Shown here piece by piece: positions 13,088 through 16,050 of a stretch of DNA of 16,050 nt (its first letter is position 1; each line of letters starts with the position of its first letter). Location: assembly GCA_903893955.1 (NCBI GenBank), contig CAITOG010000138.1, positions 1 to 16,050 of the forward strand, read 5' to 3'. This DNA is from an uncultured Actinomycetes bacterium (GTDB taxonomy: Bacteria > Actinomycetota > Acidimicrobiia > Acidimicrobiales > RAAP-2). Position numbers and translations under genes: made by a program. The notes under the pieces were generated by a model. That model saw only the letters and a list, made by a program, of their open reading frames with translations, was not told the DNA's origin and ran no database searches.

Positions 13088-13447
13088 ATGGCAGCACCCG
13101 TCGGTCCCTACTCGCCCATCGTCAGCGCCGCAGGCCTCCTGATCACCTCAGGACAGCTCGGCCTCGACCCGGCCGCGTCGTCGCCCACCCTCGTCGAGGG
13201 AGGGACATCAGCGCAGCTTCGCCAAGCGCTCGCCAACGGCGCCGCACTCCTCGAGGCCGAGGGTGCGAGCCGCACCGACGTGGTGAAGGCCACCGTCTTC
13301 TTGACCGACATGGGTGAGTTCCAGGCGGCCAACGAGGTCTGGATCGAGTTCTTCGGTGAGCATCGACCGGCCCGAACGGCGATCGGGGTGGCCGCGCTGC
13401 CACTCGGCGCCTCCGTCGAGGTGGAGCTCTGGGCCGTCGCCCCGTGA
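13088..13447 (+). CDS. ridA: RidA/YjgF/UK114-family protein
   Basis: 119 residues, the normal length. Early GPYSP (Tyr8), SGQLGLDP, VVKATVFLTDMGEF, then HRPARTAIGVAALPLG and EVELWAV follow the family closely. Arg96 corresponds to the carboxylate-binding Arg (Arg105 of E. coli RidA), and Glu111 and Tyr8 fall at the spacing of that enzyme's Glu120 and Tyr17. It should therefore be an active enamine/imine deaminase that clears 2-aminoacrylate-type intermediates made by PLP enzymes; the exact Rid subgroup is not assigned. It begins 12 nt after the 2Fe-2S fusion gene (AAGG 7 nt before the ATG), and its stop overlaps the GTG of the next gene, so it sits mid-operon. Confidence 0.93.
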   Translation: MAAPVGPYSPIVSAAGLLITSGQLGLDPAASSPTLVEGGTSAQLRQALANGAALLEAEGASRTDVVKATVFLTDMGEFQAANEVWIEFFGEHRPARTAIGVAALPLGASVEVELWAVAP

Positions 13448-13995
13448 GCCCGGACCGCCAGCTTGGAGCGGCGACAGGCCACCGATCCAAGCTGCACCGG
13501 ATCCTCGACCGCCTCCTCTGGTGGATCGACCCGGAGGATCATCCCCAAGGCGTCGTCTACGGCATCGTCGTCGTCGGCTCGGTGGTCGCGGCGGAGAGCG
13601 CGCACGTCAGCGGCCCGTGGCAGGACATCGGCGCTGCGGTCATCGTGCTGGTCATCTACTGGCTGGCGCACTCCTACGCGGAGATCCTCGGCACCCGGTT
13701 CGCCACGTCCTCGAGCCTGACGATGAAGGAGATGCGAGGCATCGTCCGACACGAGGGAGCCATCTTGCGAGGGGCCGCGCTCCCGATCGTGGCCATGATG
13801 ATCGCCGCTCTCCTCGGGGCAGGGACGCTCAGGGTCGACGAGGTCGGGATCGCCGTCGATGTGGCTGCGCTCATGGCGTTCGCCATCTTGGGTGGGCTCA
13901 GGGCCCAGCTGGCACCCCTCGCGCTCGTCGGGCAATCAGCGGTGGCGCTCGTGTTCGGGCTCATGATCGCCCTCTTGCGCTCGCTCCTGGCGTGA
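13444..13995 (+). CDS. Multi-pass membrane protein of unknown function
   Basis: 183 residues with no recognised motif. A short charged N-terminus (HRSKLHRILDRLLWWIDPED) precedes about five hydrophobic segments: 36-54 (VVYGIVVVGSVVAAESAH), 61-80 (DIGAAVIVLVIYWLAHSYAE), 109-127, 137-151 and 157-178. A conserved-looking cytoplasmic or external loop (85-108: TMKEMRGIVRHEGAILRG) separates the second and third. The His/Glu content of segments 1-2 (ESAH, AHSYAE) is unusual within membrane helices and could bind something, but this is speculation. The GTG start overlaps the ridA stop (GTGA), so it is translated as the last gene of the iscA-like operon and converges on the regulator gene 15 nt away. 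Confidence 0.8.
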   Translation: MSPDRQLGAATGHRSKLHRILDRLLWWIDPEDHPQGVVYGIVVVGSVVAAESAHVSGPWQDIGAAVIVLVIYWLAHSYAEILGTRFATSSSLTMKEMRGIVRHEGAILRGAALPIVAMMIAALLGAGTLRVDEVGIAVDVAALMAFAILGGLRAQLAPLALVGQSAVALVFGLMIALLRSLLA

Positions 13996-14000
13996 GGAGC
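13983..14000. terminator. Short hairpin at the convergent end of the membrane-protein and regulator genes
   Basis: GCTCCT (13983-13988) and AGGAGC (13995-14000) form a 6-bp stem around a 6-nt loop covering the stop codon of the membrane-protein gene. There is no U-tract, so it is a weak candidate. Confidence 0.25.
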
Positions 14001-14010
14001 TCGCCGGTCG

Positions 14011-14688
14011 CTAGCTGAGGCCGAAGCGGTAGCCGACGCTGCGCACCGTCTGGACGAGGTGGGCGTGCTCCTCACCGAGCTTGGCTCGGAGCCGGCGGAT
14101 GTGGACATCGACGGTGCGGGCACCGCCGTAGTATTCGTAGCCCCACACACGGCTCAACAAGGTCTCGCGGGTGAAGACCCGTCCCGGGTGGCTGGCCAGG
14201 AACCGGAGGAGCTCGTACTCCATGTATGTGAGGTCGAGCACACGGCCCTCGACCGCGGCCTGGTAGGTCTCCAGGTTGATCTGGAGCGGGCCCGACTCGA
14301 TCACCTGGCTGCCCACTGCCTTGCCCAGGCGCACCAGCTGCGCGGCGAGCCGCGCGCTGAGCTCGACGGTCCGCAGCGGGGTCACGAGGAAGTCGTCGAA
14401 GAGGTCCTCGCGAAGCGACAGATCGGCGAGATGCTCGGTCCCGACGACCAACAGGAGCGGCTGGACCGGGCTCTCTCGCTTGCGAAGCGCCCGGCACATG
14501 GCCAGCGCATCGGCTGGATCCTCGCCGGCGACGATGACGGCGCCTGCCCAACCGTCGACGGTGGCACCACCCTCGTCGGCCTCCGCCTCGACGACCGAGC
14601 CGACGCACCTGTAGGGGTGGCCCGCCTCGGTGATCGCGAGCAGCACCTCGGCCGGCACAGCCTCGGGATAGCAGAGGAAGGGGTCCAC
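14011..14688 (-). CDS. GlnR-type orphan OmpR-family regulator with a degenerate receiver
   Basis: 225 residues. The C-terminal winged helix (about 130-223) is intact and of the GlnR/PhoB kind: LDLTYMEYELLRFLASHPGR (151-170), VFTRETLLSRVWGYEYYGGA (171-190), RTVDVHIRRLRAKLG (191-205), TVRSVGYRF (214-222). The N-terminal receiver is atypical. The strand that should end in the phospho-acceptor Asp reads AVIVAGED, with Ala54 in that place, and the conserved Lys is Thr103 (DDFLVTPLR). Phosphorylation control is therefore unlikely. Actinobacterial GlnR proteins, the global activators of nitrogen genes including glnA, show the same lack of classical phosphotransfer. The gene follows the glutamine synthetase by 12 nt, with AGGAG 9 nt before its GTG, so regulator and enzyme share a transcript. 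The GlnR assignment is by similarity and context; another nutrient regulator of the same subfamily is possible. Confidence 0.85.
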   Translation of the reverse strand: MDPFLCYPEAVPAEVLLAITEAGHPYRCVGSVVEAEADEGGATVDGWAGAVIVAGEDPADALAMCRALRKRESPVQPLLLVVGTEHLADLSLREDLFDDFLVTPLRTVELSARLAAQLVRLGKAVGSQVIESGPLQINLETYQAAVEGRVLDLTYMEYELLRFLASHPGRVFTRETLLSRVWGYEYYGGARTVDVHIRRLRAKLGEEHAHLVQTVRSVGYRFGLS

Positions 14689-14700
14689 CTCGATGCGCTC

Positions 14701-16035
14701 CTAGAGCCTCGGGAGGTAGCGCTCGAGCTCGAAGCGGGAGATCTCAGACTTGTACGCCGCCCACTCGGCACGCTTGTTGCGAATGAACCATTCGAAGAGG
14801 TGCTCGCCGAGGGTGTCACGCACGAGCTCAGATCGCTCCATTGCGTCGACCGCATCGTTCAGGCTGCCTGGCAGCGGCGTGATGCCGCGAGATGCCAGCT
14901 CAGTTGAGCTAAGCGAGAAGAGGTTCCCCTCCGCCTCAGCCGGGAGCTCGTAGCCGCCCTCGATCCCAGCCAGCCCTGCAGCCAGGATGACGGCGAAGGC
15001 CAGGTAGGGGTTGGCTGCGGAGTCGGGTGCTCGGTACTCGAGACGGGTCGACTCGACTCGTGAGCTCTTGATGACCGGCACCCGCACCAAGGCCGAGCGG
15101 TTGTTCGTGGCCCAGCTGACGTGGACCGGAGCCTCGTGGCCGGGCACGAGCCGCTTGTAGGAGTTGACCCACTGGTTGGTCACGGCGGTGATCTCGTGGG
15201 CGTGGTGGAGGAGACCGGCGATGAAGCCCTTGGCCACCGGCGAGAGCCCATGGGCGTCATCAGGGTCAGCGAAGGCGTTGGCACCGTCCCGCCACAGCGA
15301 GAGATGCGTGTGCATCCCTGAGCCCTGGACGTCGGCCAGCGGCTTGGGCATGAAGCTCGCTGCCACGCCAGCACGGCGGGCCACCTCCTTGATCACCAAC
15401 CTCGTCGTCATGACGGTGTCGGCCATCGAGAGCGCGTCGGTGTAGCGCAGGTCGATCTCGTGCTGGCTCGGTGCGTCCTCGTGCTGCGCGTGCTCGACAG
15501 GGATGCCCATCTCCTCGAGTGCGAGGACGCTGCGTCGGCGGAGCTCGCTCGGCAGGTCGGCCACAGCCAGGTCGAAGTAGCCACCGCTGTCGAGCGGGAC
15601 CGGCGAGCCGACCGGGTCGAGGCCGTCGAAGTAGAAGTACTCGATCTCAGGAGCGACGAAGAAGGTGTAGCCAGCCTCATGGGCCTCGCCGAGCACACGG
15701 TCGAGCGCAAGGCGTGGACAGCCCTCGAAGGGCGTGCCATCGATGTTGACCACGTCGCAGAAGACCCGGGCCACCGAGGCACCGTCATCGTGGAGCGGGA
15801 GGAGCTGGAAGGTCGAGGCGTCTGGCCTGGCGAGGACGTCTGACTCCTGGACTCGGCTGAACCCGTCGACGGCGGAGCCGTCGAAGGTCATCCCCTCGCT
15901 GAGCGCCGTCTCGAGCTCCGCTGGGGTGATGTTGACGGCCTTGGGGGTGCCCAAGACATCGGTGAACCACAGCTGGACGAAGCGGATGCCACGCTCCTCC
16001 ACGGTCTTGAGGACATAGTCGGTCTCACTCTGCAC
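14701..16035 (-). CDS. glnA: Glutamine synthetase type I (GSI-alpha-like, no adenylylation loop)
   Basis: 444 residues, the length of the GSI-alpha class, making glutamine from glutamate, ammonia and ATP as a cytoplasmic dodecamer. Metal ligands are Glu130 and Glu132 (APEIEYFYF) and Glu186 and Glu193 (HEDAPSQHEID). The ATP/glutamate region is GSGMHTHLSLW (238-248), with NSYKRLVPGHEAP (291-303) including the flap Glu301, and RLEYRAPDSAANPYL (331-345). The NLYDLP adenylylation loop of the beta class is absent (GNLFSLSS instead). Arg61 in MTFDGSAVDGFSRVQESD aligns with the feedback-inhibition Arg62 of B. subtilis GS, so direct glutamine inhibition is expected. The GTG at 16035 is the best start in the window and has only a weak Shine-Dalgarno; a start beyond the right edge cannot be excluded. 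Confidence 0.95.
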   Translation of the reverse strand: MQSETDYVLKTVEERGIRFVQLWFTDVLGTPKAVNITPAELETALSEGMTFDGSAVDGFSRVQESDVLARPDASTFQLLPLHDDGASVARVFCDVVNIDGTPFEGCPRLALDRVLGEAHEAGYTFFVAPEIEYFYFDGLDPVGSPVPLDSGGYFDLAVADLPSELRRRSVLALEEMGIPVEHAQHEDAPSQHEIDLRYTDALSMADTVMTTRLVIKEVARRAGVAASFMPKPLADVQGSGMHTHLSLWRDGANAFADPDDAHGLSPVAKGFIAGLLHHAHEITAVTNQWVNSYKRLVPGHEAPVHVSWATNNRSALVRVPVIKSSRVESTRLEYRAPDSAANPYLAFAVILAAGLAGIEGGYELPAEAEGNLFSLSSTELASRGITPLPGSLNDAVDAMERSELVRDTLGEHLFEWFIRNKRAEWAAYKSEISRFELERYLPRL

Positions 16036-16041
16036 TCGTCC

Positions 16042-16047
16042 ATTGTC
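16042..16047 (-). promoter_or_regulatory. Possible -10 box for a leaderless glnA message
   Basis: GACAAT on the minus strand lies exactly 6 nt before the GTG of glnA, the same geometry as at mrp and the Nudix gene, although its first base is not T. The -35 region is outside the window. Confidence 0.3.
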
Positions 16048-16050
16048 GCG

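Noticed and set aside
1..16050. CRISPR arrays, tRNA or rRNA genes, insertion sequences, attachment sites
   Set aside because: No regularly spaced repeats, cloverleaf-like sequences, transposase motifs or flanking direct repeats were recognised on reading both strands.

Overview
The window is about 16 kb of GC-rich, gene-dense bacterial chromosome. It probably comes from an actinobacterium, possibly a deep lineage such as Acidimicrobiia. The case rests on a WhiB-family [4Fe-4S] protein, a pair of ArsA/Get3-like ATPases beside it, a GlnR-type OmpR-family regulator, GTG/TTG starts, and TANNNT -10 boxes that often sit right at the start codon. I see no tRNA, rRNA, CRISPR array, insertion sequence or prophage. 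No gene-free stretch exceeds 300 bases; the longest gaps are about 136 nt (3172-3307), 106 nt (11015-11120) and 80 nt (5040-5119), and all hold divergent promoters.

Layout. (1) 1-3171, minus strand: a four-gene run of two ArsA-like ATPases (ATGA overlap), a receiver-only response regulator and a CBS/CorC-type protein cut by the window edge. (2) 3308-3571, plus: a WhiB-like protein divergent from the ATPases. (3) 3585-5039, minus: a membrane-anchored thioredoxin-fold protein (DUF929 type, CPYC) followed by a VKOR-family oxidoreductase, a likely DsbA/DsbB-like pair. An imperfect 14-bp inverted repeat sits where the whiB and VKOR genes converge. (4) 5120-9789, plus: a Nudix hydrolase; an EfeO/imelysin-like lipoprotein overlapping a Tat-exported DyP peroxidase (EfeB type); and a cysteine-rich beta-helix lipoprotein.

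(5) 9842-13995: Mrp (minus) is divergent from an A-type Fe-S carrier (plus). The carrier is followed by an unusual 2Fe-2S protein fused to a shortened molybdenum-hydroxylase-like region, then RidA and a multi-pass membrane protein, all closely spaced or overlapping. (6) 14011-16035, minus: glutamine synthetase type I followed 12 nt later by the GlnR-type regulator, so the enzyme and its probable regulator appear to be co-transcribed.

A theme runs through much of the region: iron, Fe-S clusters and thiol redox (WhiB, VKOR/DUF929, DyP/EfeO-like, Mrp, IscA-like, the 2Fe-2S fusion). This is inference from gene content, not proof of one system. The least ordinary items are the 2Fe-2S/mini-hydroxylase fusion, which has no ATG/GTG/TTG start where its conserved N-terminus begins, the glnA-regulator operon, and the repeated leaderless promoter geometry.
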